A DNA stretch of 64,000 nt, taken from contig CAXHUL010000237.1 of NCBI GenBank assembly GCA_964019695.1, positions 1 to 64,000 of the forward strand. Direction: 5' to 3'. The position numbers and the translations under genes were made by a program. The stretch comes from Loripinus fragilis (lineage: Eukaryota > Mollusca > Bivalvia > Lucinida > Lucinidae). The notes under the pieces are model-generated. The model did no database searches. It was not told where the DNA came from and saw only the letters and a list, made by a program, of their open reading frames with translations. Shown one piece after another: positions 47,109 through 58,343 of this stretch (positions are counted from its first letter, which is position 1; the number at the start of each line of letters is the position of its first letter).

Positions 47109-47337
47109 TGAGCCGCAACATGAGATTTCCAACAATGTGATTTGTGCGACCAGCAAAGGCTCAGACCAGCCTGCGCATACGCGCAGTCTGATCAGAACAT
47201 TTGCTAGCCGCTTGAATATTCTATGACTGTTAAGCTACTGACGGAACATCACTTGGAGGTTCTAAACTTTAAAGTAGGCTGTACAGGCTCGTCTGAGTCT
47301 ACACTATTCAAAATAAAACATCATTGGATACCACATA
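47109..47337 (+). mobile_element. MITE family B, degraded right end
   Basis: TGAGCCGCAACATGAGATTTCC at left; the right end has decayed to CATCATTGGATACCACAT. The core CAGCCTGCGCATACGCGCAG is intact. Confidence 0.8.
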
Positions 47338-47533
47338 TTATCATATGACGTCGCGTCTGAGAGTGAAATAACACCATGCAATAAAATCGATAAACCACTA
47401 GTGGTTTATAGATTTACGGGAAACGTTATGACGTCCATAACAACGCTGCGTACATAATGACAAAATTATAACGTTTTTACGCCAGAAATGAGATTTCAAA
47501 GTATTTGTCATATGATAAATAGAATCTAACATT

Positions 47534-47648
47534 CATGCTCTTGTATTTTGAATTTATTAAACTCTTTTCGTAAAGAGATAAAATGCTCGACCTTCCTCGC
47601 ATTTTACCTGTTTTCCCAAACTCGTTTAATAAATTCAATAAAACATGA
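47534..47648. mobile_element. Foldback element, about 115 bp
   Basis: TTTGAATTTATTAAACTC / GAGTTTAATAAATTCA-like outer arms and AAAATGC/GCATTTT inner arms. A separate 18-bp palindrome TAAACCACTAGTGGTTTA is at 47,391-47,408. Confidence 0.65.
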
Positions 47649-47691
47649 GCACTCATGTAAGATCCTCTATTTGGAGCTCAAATATGCTTAC

Positions 47692-48094
47692 CCTTGGGAT
47701 ACCATGATTGTTCAAGTATGTTATTAGCGATGTCCAAATACCGCCGCAGATCATCAATTTTGGACTGTGCATACATAGCAGAGTCAGTTAAATTATCTTG
47801 ACACTCATGAATATTTTCGAAAAGCTGAGCTTGAAATAATAGAGTTTCTGCTTCTGTACGGTTTGCAAGAAAAGTGCAAAAATATGGTGATGCGTTTTCA
47901 AATGCCACTAGTATTAGTACAGCAGACGACTGGCCAAAAGTCCTCTCCTTAAGGACTTTACTGGTCAGATCGGTGCAACATCTAGTGACATATACCAAAA
48001 TGTTTGTTTGTATGTCCAGCTTCAGAATCCGGTTGATGACATCGTCGCTGATGAGTACTAACAGAGTTACTGCCCTTGAACCGTACATACCCAT
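47692..48094 (-). CDS. Coding exon of a probable EGF-domain gene; left border sure, 5' border uncertain
   Basis: Minus strand, open for over 130 codons, ending CCCAAGG|GTAAGC at 47,692 (phase 1). The protein is largely helical, with NILVYVTRCC, ASPYFCTFLANRTEAE and DLRRYLDIANNILEQSWYPK; ANRT and DNLT are possible N-glycosylation sites, and there are several cysteines. The 5' border may be an ATG at 48,094 (then a hydrophobic AVTLLVLI follows) or an AG acceptor at about 48,053-48,072. It is phase-compatible with the EGF exon at 39,321-39,440. A diverged tandem copy lies at 48,690-48,830. I do not recognise the domain. Extracellular location is inferred only from the EGF link. Confidence 0.6.
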
Positions 48095-48689
48095 AATAAC
48101 AGATTATTAGAATTTTGCATACAGTTGGCAGATAGCATTGCATTTATTTCTAATAAGCATACATAATTGAAATATTTTTATGATTTATATGGTACTGAAT
48201 TAGAAAACAACATTGAAATATAGTTTCAACATGTACGATACCTAAAGGTGTGTTTGTCCGTGTGTCTTTTTGTAAATAGTGTCAATGTAAAAGGGCAATG
48301 CTGATATTTCATAAACACAATTTTTAACCATAATTTAGTTCAAAATGCAAGTTTCATCTTTTTTTTCATCAAGGCAAACAACAGCATACACTCGTTTTAG
48401 GTCAAGCTTCAAGACAAGTTGTGACCTTTCTTAAGGTCAAAGGTCAAGGTCAAATAGGCATACCCCTCAAATCACAAAAATGTGTATTTTATGTATCTGT
48501 TTATTAGTAAAAGTATAGTTTGTGCCTGTTTGAAGCTTAACTTATAAGTACTAGTCTTACATACTTAAATTCCACATATTCTTTGCCACCAAAGGGGAAT
48601 AAATACCCCCAATCAAGTGAGACGTGAGCTATTCCGTAACGGCCTCGGTTTGTATCACGTCAAGATGATAACCGCTTTATACTACCACA

Positions 48690-49240
48690 TACGACTGGCC
48701 AGAATTCCTCTCCTTATGAACTTTACTGGTAAGATTGTGCTAACATCAAGCGTCGGACCAAAATATTTGGCTGTATGTACGACTTCAGAATCCAGTTGAT
48801 GACATCGTCGAAGATGAGTACTTACACAGTTACGGCCCTTGAACGGTACACACACGTTATATAGGATTATGCATAGGTTGTATACAGTTGGTCTAGAGCA
48901 TTGCATCTATTCATAAGGAGACGTTAATACAATATTGTTGTGACTTGTATGGTATTGGTTGGAAAACAACATTTAAAATAAATTATCAATACCAATGATA
49001 CATGTACCAAAAGCTGTGTTTGTCCGTGTGTCTGTTTGCAAATAGTTTCAATGCAAAGGGAAAATGCAAACTTTTCATAAAAAAAATCTTTATCTATTTT
49101 AAAATAGTTCAATTGCCATATTTCGTCAATTTTGTTTCATCAAAATAAGTAATAGTCTACACTCTTTGTATGTCAGAGTCAAAATTTGTGTTATGACCTA
49201 TTTAAATGTCAAGGGTCAATGTCAAATAGACATATTTAAA
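48690..49240 (-). pseudogene. Degenerate tandem copy of the preceding exon and its upstream intron
   Basis: Aligns to 47,925-48,480 at an offset of about 766 (shared GACTGGCCA, TCAGAATCC(G/A)GTTGATGACATCGTCG, GTGTTTGTCCGTGTGTCT). The reading frame is broken by indels and only the 5' part of the exon is present. The homology continues into flanking intron, so this is a DNA-level tandem duplication, not a retrocopy. Confidence 0.8.
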
Positions 49241-49259
49241 ATCACAATATTTAGTATAT

Positions 49260-50420
49260 TTTATTAGCCCGACTGAGTCATAATCTCAAAGTGAGCTATT
49301 GTGATCGTTGGATGTCCCTTGTCCGTCGTGCGTTGTCAACAATTGCTTAAACGATATCTCACCCTAAAATAATGGCTTGAATTTGATCAAATTTAGCTGA
49401 CAGGAATGGTCCTTATATGGCCCTCTCAAATAATTGATGAAATAGTATATCTAGATCACATGGGTAAAAATAGATTTTCGAAAACTTTAAAAATCTTCTT
49501 GTCTGAAACCACACGGCTGATAGCCTTGATATTTTATGTAGGATTATCTAGTAGATATTTTTCTTTTTTGTTCAAATTATGCCCATGGGGCCACAAATTG
49601 CCCCGCCTCTGGGTTCACATGTTTTACATAGGCCGTGTGTTGGTCTGCAGAGTGTAATTGTGGTATTTCCTGACCATACTCACTTGCTTTTTTAAAATGG
49701 GAAACATGAAAAAAAAATATTGTCTGTAACCATTTGAGCCTTGATATTAGATCTGTAGCATCATCTAGTAGACCTCTACTAATTTTGTTAAAATTATGGT
49801 CCTAGGGCCAAAAGTGGCCCGCTCCAGATTCACATGTTTTCCAAAGGTTTATATAGGGTACCCATAACAAATCCTCTTGTCTGGAACCACTTGGCATACA
49901 GCCTTGATAATTGGTATTTAGTATCATCTAGTAGACCCCTCCACCAGGTTTGTTAAAATTATGCCCATGTTACCAAAATGGACCCATCCTGGGGGCCACG
50001 TGTTTAACATAGGCTTTAATAGGGAAAGCATAAAACAATATTCACAGAGTTGTAGCGTCACCTAGTGCTACTTTCCAAGTTTGTTCAAATTATGGCCCTT
50101 GGTTTTATACAGTTTTTTTACAGCAAATATAAAAAAATATTGTCTGAAACCACATGGCCCAACGCCATTATATTTAGTTTGTAGCATCACAAAGTAGACC
50201 TCCATTGAGTCTGATCAAATAATGGCCGTGCAGACAAAAACAATTCACGAAGGCTATATAGGTTTATTTAAATAAAACACAAAACCCTTCTTGTTTGACC
50301 CACAAGACCTGGAGCTGCCAAGTTTATTCAAAAATGGCTCCACCAAGGGGGATCACATGTTTTACATTGGCTTGTATAGTTAAAACATAAAAAATCGTCT
50401 CTGGAACCACTAGTTCTAGT
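49260..50420. repeat. Dispersed bivalve-type repeat with about six 150-220-bp units
   Basis: A leader with CGTCGTGCGTTGTCAACAAT is followed by units each containing (C)TTGTCTGGAACCAC, AGCATCATCTAGTAGACC, TTCAAATTATGCCC and CACATGTTTTACATAGG. A family-G tail fragment (GGTCTGCAGAGTGTAATTGT) is embedded at 49,625-49,695. Confidence 0.8.
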
Positions 50421-52125
50421 TTTGTGATTTTCTTCACTCTTTGCCAATGTACCTGTTCATCAGCATCTAAAATTAACAGGATGACGAGCTGTTCATTCGA
50501 TGTACCCAATGTTTGTCTTCTTGCAGTTTAGAAATTTAAGTGTATGATTGTACGCTCAGATAGTTTCCTTTACAGGACCTGTGCTAATTGACTTGCTTAG
50601 ATTCTGATTTGTGCGTCACCCAGGACCTATGAAATCGCACGACCAAATTTTGGCACTGCAGATGTGAAAAATTCTTTAAGTGAGGCCAAATTGTTTCAGT
50701 AAGCATACTCTAATGTTTGTGTGTGTCTAAGTTTGTCTCAATCGTAACTACCTCGGCCAATTCCGTGGAAACAGACCTCGGGTGTACATCGAGGATCTAC
50801 TTTGATAACGTGACGCTGACCGTTTTAAAAGCGAACGGTGGAGACCCTGATCTGACTCCGCGCTCTTGGTCGTTTTTAACATTTAATCATGGTTCTAATT
50901 TTTTACATGATTATCAAGGAAAGTAAATGGTATTAAGCCGAATGGAACTTCCCATTATTTTTAATTCAGGAATATTTCTGGTCCAAAATATGAATGGGCC
51001 ATTGGCCTATGTCCCAATGCAATTGCATGCAAAAATCAAGATTTTGATGGGCCATTTGAAATTTTGATGGGACACTTGGAAAAAATGATGGACCCAAGAA
51101 ACCTTAATATCCGCCTTACAGTAAAATGGCCACCAGATTTGAATAGCTTATGTATGGTGAAAACAGAATTACTCTGTCACTCATATTTTTTAATAAAATG
51201 GTTCGGGCTAACCCCAGAAATATCCCTGAAATTGAATCAGTCCATTTGCGTTTTAACGGTTGTTGGGTAGTACAAGCATCGAGCGATTTTTTTTCAAATT
51301 TTGATAGACTATCATAAAAGCAAATAGTAAAGACCCTGATCCGACGCCGCGTCTGGTCTGGATTTGCACTGTTTGCCTATGGCTCATATAAAGGACGCAA
51401 GGCTAACATGTATATGGGTAACGTTTTAATGTAACTGGTATGATAATGAGGTAAGGAAGCGCAAATCACAAATCTTCTGTTCTATCGATTTACATAGCTG
51501 ACACTCAGGTTTCATCNNNNNNNNNNNNNNNNNNNNNNNCTGTTTCAGGCGTTCTTTAATCGAGCTGTAATCAAAGTATTTAAAGATAGTTAACAGTGTA
51601 GGAAATAAAGCCAGAAGTTTGAACCAAATTTGTTCAGGCAACTTGTACCCCAGAGTCAATTATGGAACACATTCCTGCTACTACAAATGAAAGCAGATTA
51701 GGTGACAAGGTTCAATTTCCTCCCAGCATTTTCAAAATTGTATATACTGACCATTTGATAGCACATTTGTCCTAAAGAACAATGCAATTTTATTTATTAT
51801 TTTTGTTTTATCATGTTTATTGTAGATATATCTGGATCAGAAAAGTGTTGCATACAAAGCAAATGTTATCAGAAGAAATAGAATATATTTTTCCTACAAC
51901 TGACCATTGCATACATTCTTGCTTTTTTCTAATGACCTTCTTACAAAGAATTATAAACTGGTTTGATCAGCACTGATTTTTTTCTCTGTGGTCTAAACTA
52001 AATTTACAGCAGGAACCAATTTCAAGGTGACAAGTTGATACTCAGAAAAAAAGGAACCAGAATTTCTACCTATTTGAGCAATTGGGCATTATATTCTAGA
52101 CTGTTAAGAAAAATCAGGGTCTTTA
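50421..52125. other. No supported feature apart from an assembly gap
   Basis: Short frames (50,717-50,926; 51,064-51,270; 51,782-51,976) lack motifs. 51,517-51,539 is 23 N. GATGGGCCATTTGAAATTTTGATGGGACA at 51,045-51,075 is a small local repeat. Confidence 0.5.
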
Positions 52126-54531
52126 CAGCCAAAACGAGTTAAGTTCACCAATTCGGTCATTTTTGTGTCCCATCCCCATTTTAGCATGTAAACAGTGTAT
52201 TTTCTAACGGTTTAAAGTTTGTAAGTTTAGTTTAGGTTTATGTCATGACTATCAAGTAAAAGAAAAGGAATGGAAATGGTCAGTAGTCATTCCTTATGAC
52301 GCTTATCAACAGCAAGTGCCCCCAAAATGGCCAAAATATGCTGTCCCATCGTCATAGTATGTAATTTTAAGAATGTTTTATGCTCAAATGGTTGTTTTTA
52401 TAAGCAGTTTGCAACTTTATTTTATTGACACATATAAATGCCTTTCATTTAATGTCCCTCAGTTGATTGAAAAGTGGAAAACATATTTTGTGTTGTATTG
52501 ATGATCAATGTCCCATAATCTAGTGTGAATTGCGTTACCAATTTTACCACCTCACAATTCACACACCATGCATCATAAGCTCACACCAAACATCTCTACG
52601 CCAAGAGGATTAATATGTGCAGGGACAAAAGAAACGAATTTGGGGAAACAATTGTTTATTTTTCGCAGATGAAAAGATATCTGAGGTTGTCTAAAAAAAT
52701 CTGCAGTTTTGTGAATTACGTTACCCTATGTGTATTATTTGTATAAGAAGAGGTACCCATAATGCAATTGAAGCCAATGTAAGAACTATAACCTAACTAT
52801 ATAACAAACCATACAAGAACTTTACAAGAAATTGTTTCCTTAGGAAAAAATAAGCGAAAACATAAATTTGTGAATTACGTTACTGTGAATTACGTTACTA
52901 CAATTTTACTAAAATCCAAATATCTCTCGAAATGCATACACTAGCTGAAAAAATTGTTTGTTTTTAAGCAAAGCAAATCTGTCCCAGTTAATACAGATCA
53001 ATTTAAACCATATTGCAGTCGTAATTTTATCTAAACAAGGATTTACCTATATGCTCTGGGTACATCAACTCCCCTATTCATGTAACTTACAAAGATACCC
53101 AAATATATCAACACACCATATGCAAAGTAATCTGTTTGAAAAACAAAATTGAATACTGTAAATCTCTAAGGAATTGTTTGTATGGTTTTTGAAATGAGCT
53201 GGATGAAACATAGGTAACGTAATTCACAAGTAGGTAACGTAATTCATATTCTTCAAAAACACAGATAAGTCCAATCAAAGGGACAAAGTCAACAAATCAA
53301 CGGTGATTACAAGTTTCTGACTTGTTGTTCAATTGTTATTTTCTTTTTTTCAAACCATTTTATCTCGTTGCTGCTACCACTGGAGGTTTATTGGTGAGTT
53401 TATGTGTATACTTTGAAATTGGCACTTTCGCTTTTGCATCCTGGTCCAATCCAGTTGATCACAGTGACCCCAAATGTTCTCATGACTTACTATATTGATA
53501 ACTTTTATTGTTTATATGATAAAATAGTTAACCTGAATGTATAGCTTCTTATCTCCAATTGAAGTGAGCAAATTAGCTATGTGAATTATGTTACCATGAT
53601 CAATTAGCCATTTTTCTGAGAAGGGCGTATCTTTGTGAATTATGCAAACTTTGCTTTTTTGTAATATATGTACATAAAAAGGCATTTATCGAAGTTAGAT
53701 TATTTATTCTGCATTGTCTTACTTTGTAGTGAGCCACAACAAGTTTTCAAATATATGGAATATTTAAAATTATTATTCTATAATCATATTTTAAAGTGTT
53801 ATTCCAACACGACTGTTGAAACAAGATGCAACAGCTTACTTCCAACGTGCAAAGAATGATGTAAAAGGTGTTAAGCAACACACTAGAACCTGATATTTTG
53901 CAGAAAAATATATGTTTCTACGCAGGAAATAAGACCAGGGTGTAAGGTATGTGAATTACGTTACCGACCTATTGGCACACTGTTCTTTATACAAGAATAC
54001 GATTTATTATTTGCAATACCAAAGAAAAATGTAATTTTTAATATTCATCATCTTCTGTTTCAAAACCAATATTTTTTTCTCGTCAACTCTTCAAATTTGA
54101 TGAATACAACTAAAACAATAATTGTACTCATAGAATTACAGCTGAATTCCACTGTCAATACATAACAAACCTGCTTAGACCATGCTGAGAAGCAAAGACA
54201 TGATATAAATTCTACATAATAGTCGTATTTGATCAACAAGAAATCCAAGTAGAAGTGTATGCTATTAAAGCTCTTCAATATTTCAGTCTTGTAAGAAATT
54301 TGGTATGTACAAGTATACTTCATCAGAGTAACGTAGTTCACATTCAAATTCAGTGTTGCTCTTTGTGAGGCTGAATGAATTGAAATTTTTGGATGAGCAC
54401 TTTTTTTAGACATCATTATCTAATTGACCTATACCAATAAGTAAAAAAATAACATAAAAATGAAAATCTAAGCCAAAAAAATTGTGGGACAAAAATTGGC
54501 TGCAATTGGTGAATTTAACTCGTTTGGGCTG
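52126..54531. mobile_element. 2.4-kb TIR element with recurrent internal GTGAATTACGTTACC motif
   Basis: CAGCCAAAACGAGTTAAGTT at the left is matched by the reverse complement of AATTTAACTCGTTTGGGCTG at the right; similarity runs about 47 bp, to GTCCCA. TTTA stands outside both ends (52,122-52,125 and 54,532-54,535), a likely target duplication. Inside, GTGAATTACGTTACC or near variants occur at 52,525, 52,711, 52,870, 52,885, 53,581, 53,635 (partial) and 53,951 on the plus strand and at 53,213, 53,233 and 54,327 in reverse. No transposase-like frame was found, so it looks non-autonomous. The frame at 54,060-54,416 is not recognisable. Confidence 0.75.
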
Positions 54532-54536
54532 TTTAA

Positions 54537-54776
54537 CCCTTTGTAGACGGAAAACCCTTAACGGATACTTTTCCAAACAGTGACGACTCAGATGAAATAC
54601 CATATAACGCGGTATTTCATCAGGATCAGCACTGTTTGCTGATCAGAGAAAGACATACAAAAGACATACAAAATCATTTGGAAATTATAAGTGTGACCAC
54701 TCAATTTATACAATGGCCTTTCCTGACTTAAACTGTATCAGACTTTATTTATGGAAAATTCCATTGATCTATAGGG
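54537..54776. mobile_element. Kolobok-like MITE, 240 bp, TTAA-flanked
   Basis: TTAA at 54,533-54,536 and 54,777-54,780; ends CCCTTTGTAGA / TCTATAGGG; interior hairpin GATGAAATACC/GGTATTTCATC. Its left TTAA overlaps the TTTA flank of the 2.4-kb element. Confidence 0.75.
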
Positions 54777-54891
54777 TTAAATGAACCAAATCTATTATTC
54801 AATGTTGTTAAATGGCTATGTGTTTCATGCTGAAATGAAAGTATAGTATAATATAGTATATTTGTCAATATGACTAGCACCACAGTGGCGG

Positions 54892-55100
54892 ATCCAGAGG
54901 GGTTTAAGGTGGTTCGTTTGAAGCCCCCCCCCCCCCTCTGTCCCCCCCCCCCCCCCTGTTTTTAAATATTCTATGAAAATGAAATAATTTGGTCTGAAAA
55001 ATATAATTTCATTTTCATGGGATATTTACGAGAAATGAGATAATCCACAAAGCGAAACCCCCACACCTTTATATTCCAGAAATCTTGAATCCGCACCTAC
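54892..55100. mobile_element. Foldback MITE (family H)
   Basis: Starts GTGGCGGATCCAGAGGGG and ends TTGAATCCGCACC, with core ATGAAAATGAAATAATTTGG facing CATTTTCAT and two C tracts. Other copies: 62,616-62,846 and 63,934 to the window end. Confidence 0.75.
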
Positions 55101-55514
55101 ACCATTGTTGGTGTCAAAAGTACTAAATAAACTCAGAAAAACATTGAAGAATATCGAACTTCCATTTTATTTCTAACATACAATAAAATATAATCTAACT
55201 GCTATATGCATGCATTTAAAATTTCTAGATATCTGCTATCAAACTACATGTTTAATTAAAGTCATGCCTCAATGGTCTAGCCCTCAATACTTAAAGTTCG
55301 CACGCATTCAAAAAATGATTAATTCCCATTTTATTGTTTCGATACCTTAATGCCTGGCTATTTATAGCTGACTCCTATTTCCAGGTTTGACACCTAGTTT
55401 TTCGGTCATTTACAATGCTTTACTGCCAACCTGGTATCATTTTAACTGGAGTAGTTCCTATATACGCATACTTTAGGAGTTTTTGCGTTTTTAAGCGTTT
55501 GGACTGCTGGCATT
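55101..55514. other. No supported feature
   Basis: Nothing recognisable on either strand. Confidence 0.5.
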
Positions 55515-55832
55515 ATGACTTATGTTCGCGCCATGGCGCGTAGAGATGACAAAAAAGACAGCAGCAAAGCAGACGGTAGAAAACTACCACAGTTCAGACG
55601 CCTGATTCTGATGCTGAATCTCAGCTGTCCAAAAGACAAATCCCTGACAGAGTTGAGACAGGAAAGTGTATGCTCAGAGCTAAAGGATCTCATCAGAAGC
55701 AATATATTGCAGGCACGGACAACAGAGGCCATAGCCATAATGCAGCATTCTATTTGTTTTGCTGTAAGCAAAGCAAAATTCTGTATCCGTTGTGTTATTA
55801 TAATGATAGCCTGTATGAAGACATCTACCTGA
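55515..55832 (+). other. Unassigned 105-codon open frame
   Basis: The plus-strand frame starts MTYVRAMARRDDKKDSSKAD and contains a hydrophilic stretch DKSLTELRQESVCSELKDL, then a cysteine-rich hydrophobic end. An overlapping minus frame of 83 codons also exists, so openness alone is weak evidence. No family, splice sites or repeat match recognised. It may be a lone exon or chance. Confidence 0.25.
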
Positions 55833-55945
55833 AAGTTCTATAACTACTACAGAGATAAATATCAAGACAGTCAGTGAAACATTTTACAGAGGTGTTCAGA
55901 AAAAACGTCTAGACATGACTGAAAAAGTGTTGATCTGTCACGTAA

Positions 55946-56129
55946 ACCATGGGTTGTTCGCCTGTACGTGGAGATACTCCACGAGCTTTAGCGAGTGGAT
56001 TATCTTACGTACAATTGGACAAACATTGTAGTGGTTAACACGCTCGCCCCACATACGAGAGTTCCTGGGTTCGAGCCCCAGCGAAACCATATCTTTTAAA
56101 GCTTCACATACAGGCAGACAACCCATGGT
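55946..56129. mobile_element. 184-bp inverted-repeat element enclosing a tRNA-Val-like sequence
   Basis: ACCATGGGTTGTTCGCCTGT at the left and ACAGGCAGACAACCCATGGT at the right are inverted copies (25 bp, three mismatches). Between them, 56,017-56,089 is a tRNA-Val(CAC)-like sequence. No clear target duplication. It looks like a MITE that captured, or was built around, a tRNA gene. Confidence 0.6.
56017..56089 (+). pseudogene. tRNA-Val(CAC)-like pseudogene
   Basis: 73 nt. The A box (GTAGTGGTTAACACG), an anticodon loop CCCACAT giving CAC, and the T arm CTGGGTTCGAGCCCCAG are nearly those of the real tRNA at 56,443-56,515. The acceptor stem is broken (GGACAAA against CGAAACC) and the anticodon stem has one mismatch. 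TTTT follows at 56,094-56,097, so Pol III transcription is conceivable, but charging is not. Confidence 0.8.
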
Positions 56130-56436
56130 ATAACTATTACTTATGCTTTTGTGTCAGGTTAACGATGAGATATTTTCCTGTCAAGTTTCTGGATTAACAC
56201 GGTACCAAGCAGAGGATAACGGACACCACAAAGTGCCTCCGGTGAATCTCAAACTAGCGACCCTAATACTCTACCACTGCGCTTCTTACCAAAGATTTCC
56301 TTATTTGCTCCAAAAGAGTCTATCCATACTTTTGTTCTTAACATTAAACGGATGCATGGCTACTTGACATAAAATCAGGACTTTTTTTTACAGCTTGGAC
56401 GATACACATTCTCAGAGAGAGCTCTTTGTGGAGAAT

Positions 56437-56440
56437 AAAA
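56437..56440 (-). terminator. Pol III T-run terminator of tRNA-Val
   Basis: AAAA on the plus strand gives TTTT directly downstream of the tRNA 3' end. Confidence 0.75.
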
Positions 56441-56442
56441 TA

Positions 56443-56515
56443 TGGTTCCGCTGGGGCTCGAACCCAGGACCTCTCGCGTGTGAAGCGAGCGTGATAACCA
56501 CTACACTACGGAACC
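56443..56515 (-). tRNA. tRNA-Val(CAC)
   Basis: 73 nt on the minus strand. The acceptor stem GGTTCCG/CGGAACC has seven perfect pairs, with discriminator A. D arm GTAGTGGTTATCAC; anticodon stem CTCGC/GCGAG with loop TTCACAC (anticodon CAC, Val codon GTG); T arm CTGGG-TTCGAGC-CCCAG. It matches the usual animal tRNA-Val sequence. A TTTT terminator lies 2 nt past the 3' end. CCA is not encoded, as expected for eukaryotes. Confidence 0.95.
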
Positions 56516-56570
56516 GATGTTACCGTTAGTTATCAGTATATGTGATAATTATCTGCTGCAATAATCCTAT

Positions 56571-56780
56571 TAAGCGCCAATCACAACTGCAGCGCTAGCC
56601 GACGACAAATTTTGAGACATCTTTCCCAATTTTCAAGAAAATAAAGTATGATATTTCATGAGAGTCGTCTGTCAGCAGACGGTTCTCATGAAATATCAGG
56701 CCTTATTCGTTATTTTTGAAAAGCGGCAATATTTTCAATTGTCGTCTGCTGCAAAATACAGGTGGCGCTTTAAAGTTTAA
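56571..56780. mobile_element. Foldback MITE, about 210 bp
   Basis: Outer arms AAGCGCC...GACGACAA / TTGTCGTC...GGCGCTT; perfect inner hairpin GATATTTCATGAGA / TCTCATGAAATATC around CGTCTG-CAGACG at about 56,672. Confidence 0.8.
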
Positions 56781-57368
56781 CTTTTTGCAGACGACACAAA
56801 TCATATAAAATTCCTATTTTAATGCAAATATCAAATCGCAAAAATGCATTTTCTGACAGTACATAATTAGAAGTTGTCTTGATTCATATCCTACCTGTGT
56901 GCACAAAATAAAATCCTGAAATTTTTATTTTCTTGTTAAATAAAAATGATTAGCAACATATATATATATATGCTTGGATTTTGAAATTCTGGAGCAATGT
57001 ATTTTCCGATAGCGTGTATATCAGCTGGTGTTGACTCATAAGAAATATTAAATAAACAAACAGTATGACTTTGGATTTTTTTTTTTTACAAAACTATTAA
57101 CTGAAAATAGTTGCCTAACATTACTGACGAACGTAGCAGACGACTTTTACTTGTGATTAACTCGACTAAAATCATCTGAAAATCTGTGCGTAGACCCAGA
57201 TCAGATAAAAGCAGACGCCCTTTGTTGTGATTTATGGTTGAATGGTTACGTGCCCGAGTTTGCATATCATAAATATGCATTCTGATCTTGGTTTTCACGG
57301 GAATTGTGGGTATAGTCATGATCAGATAGGTTTATATGTACTAAAGTGACCTACTTTATAAGGACATA
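56781..57368. other. No supported feature
   Basis: AT-rich; an AT microsatellite near 56,960-56,972. Confidence 0.5.
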
Positions 57369-57549
57369 CAGTAAACCCTGAGTAAAACGGCCACTCTCAA
57401 AAGTCCAAAAATTGGTTTCAAGACTTATTACCGCTTAACGCAGGTCAAAAGTATTGGAGCATTCTGCAATATTTTTAGCCTTCATTAAGCTTCCATTTGT
57501 CATAAAGATCGTTGTTTTGTCTATTTTTAGTGGCCTTTTTAAACAGGTT
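57369..57549. mobile_element. Foldback MITE (family A)
   Basis: CAGTAAACCCTGAGTAAAACGGCCACTCT at left; the right side has decayed to AGTGGCCTTTTTAAACAGG. It keeps the GGAGCATTCTGCAATA core. Confidence 0.75.
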
Positions 57550-57872
57550 CTAGGGACCGCTCATTATTTAAGTGTCAGGGGGCGGCGGCTAAAAAGTAAG
57601 GGGGGCATATGAAATTCCATATGGCTAGTAGGGGGTCACTATAAACTTTGGCTTCACAGCTTGGGGTCATGTTCAAATTGTTACAATAAAATCATTAAAA
57701 ATTTTCCTTGCTCGCTTCTATAAATCAACCTCTTATATTTACATGTAGTTAGGCAGGCCACTATATTTCTCAATTTTTATTTTTGCAAGTGCTAAAGATA
57801 TAGTTCTGTTGTGTTGGCTTTATTATTACAACTTTTATCATACTGATTTTGATAGAAAATTGATTGATTAAT

Positions 57873-58343
57873 CAGGCGTTTGATGGCCCCTACTTTTCTC
57901 TACTTTTTCTTAAAAAACTCCTACTATCTGTATTTTTCACTTTAAACTGTCATTTACACGAAAAATTGAACTTGAATTTTTGACTCAAAAATCTATCTGT
58001 TTTGCTAGTTTTTTGTCATGCCAGCTATTATCCTGCTAAAATATTGAGTATAAAATTTCTTATTGAATATTTTTGAACAACTTATTGTTACGATTTTGTA
58101 CTTTGAAAAGTCCTACTATCGCTACTTTTTTACACAGATAATCCCTACTTTATCTCTACCCTTTCCATTTTTTATCTGTACTGTTTTGTTGAGGGGCACT
58201 TGAAAGCCTTATTTAATGAATTCTGTATTTGAAAAAGCCTCTATGCTTGATGTTTTACTTCCAAAATCACTACTCTTTCTATCGTGATTTTTTTTTTCAA
58301 TTTTTTTATCCCTACTTTTTGTGGAATGGCACTTGAAAGCTTG
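57873..58343. mobile_element. TIR element, CCCTACTTTTT family J, diverged
   Basis: Starts CAGGCGTTTGATGGCCCCTAC. It has two possible right ends, GGCACTTGAAAGCCT near 58,209 and GGCACTTGAAAGCTTG near 58,343, suggesting a partial internal duplication. Confidence 0.6.

Noticed and set aside
48420..48462. AGGTCA-type repeats as nuclear receptor sites
   Set aside because: AAGGTCAAAGGTCAAGGTCA occurs in a repeat-rich intron-like area; such phrases are common in the dispersed repeats here.
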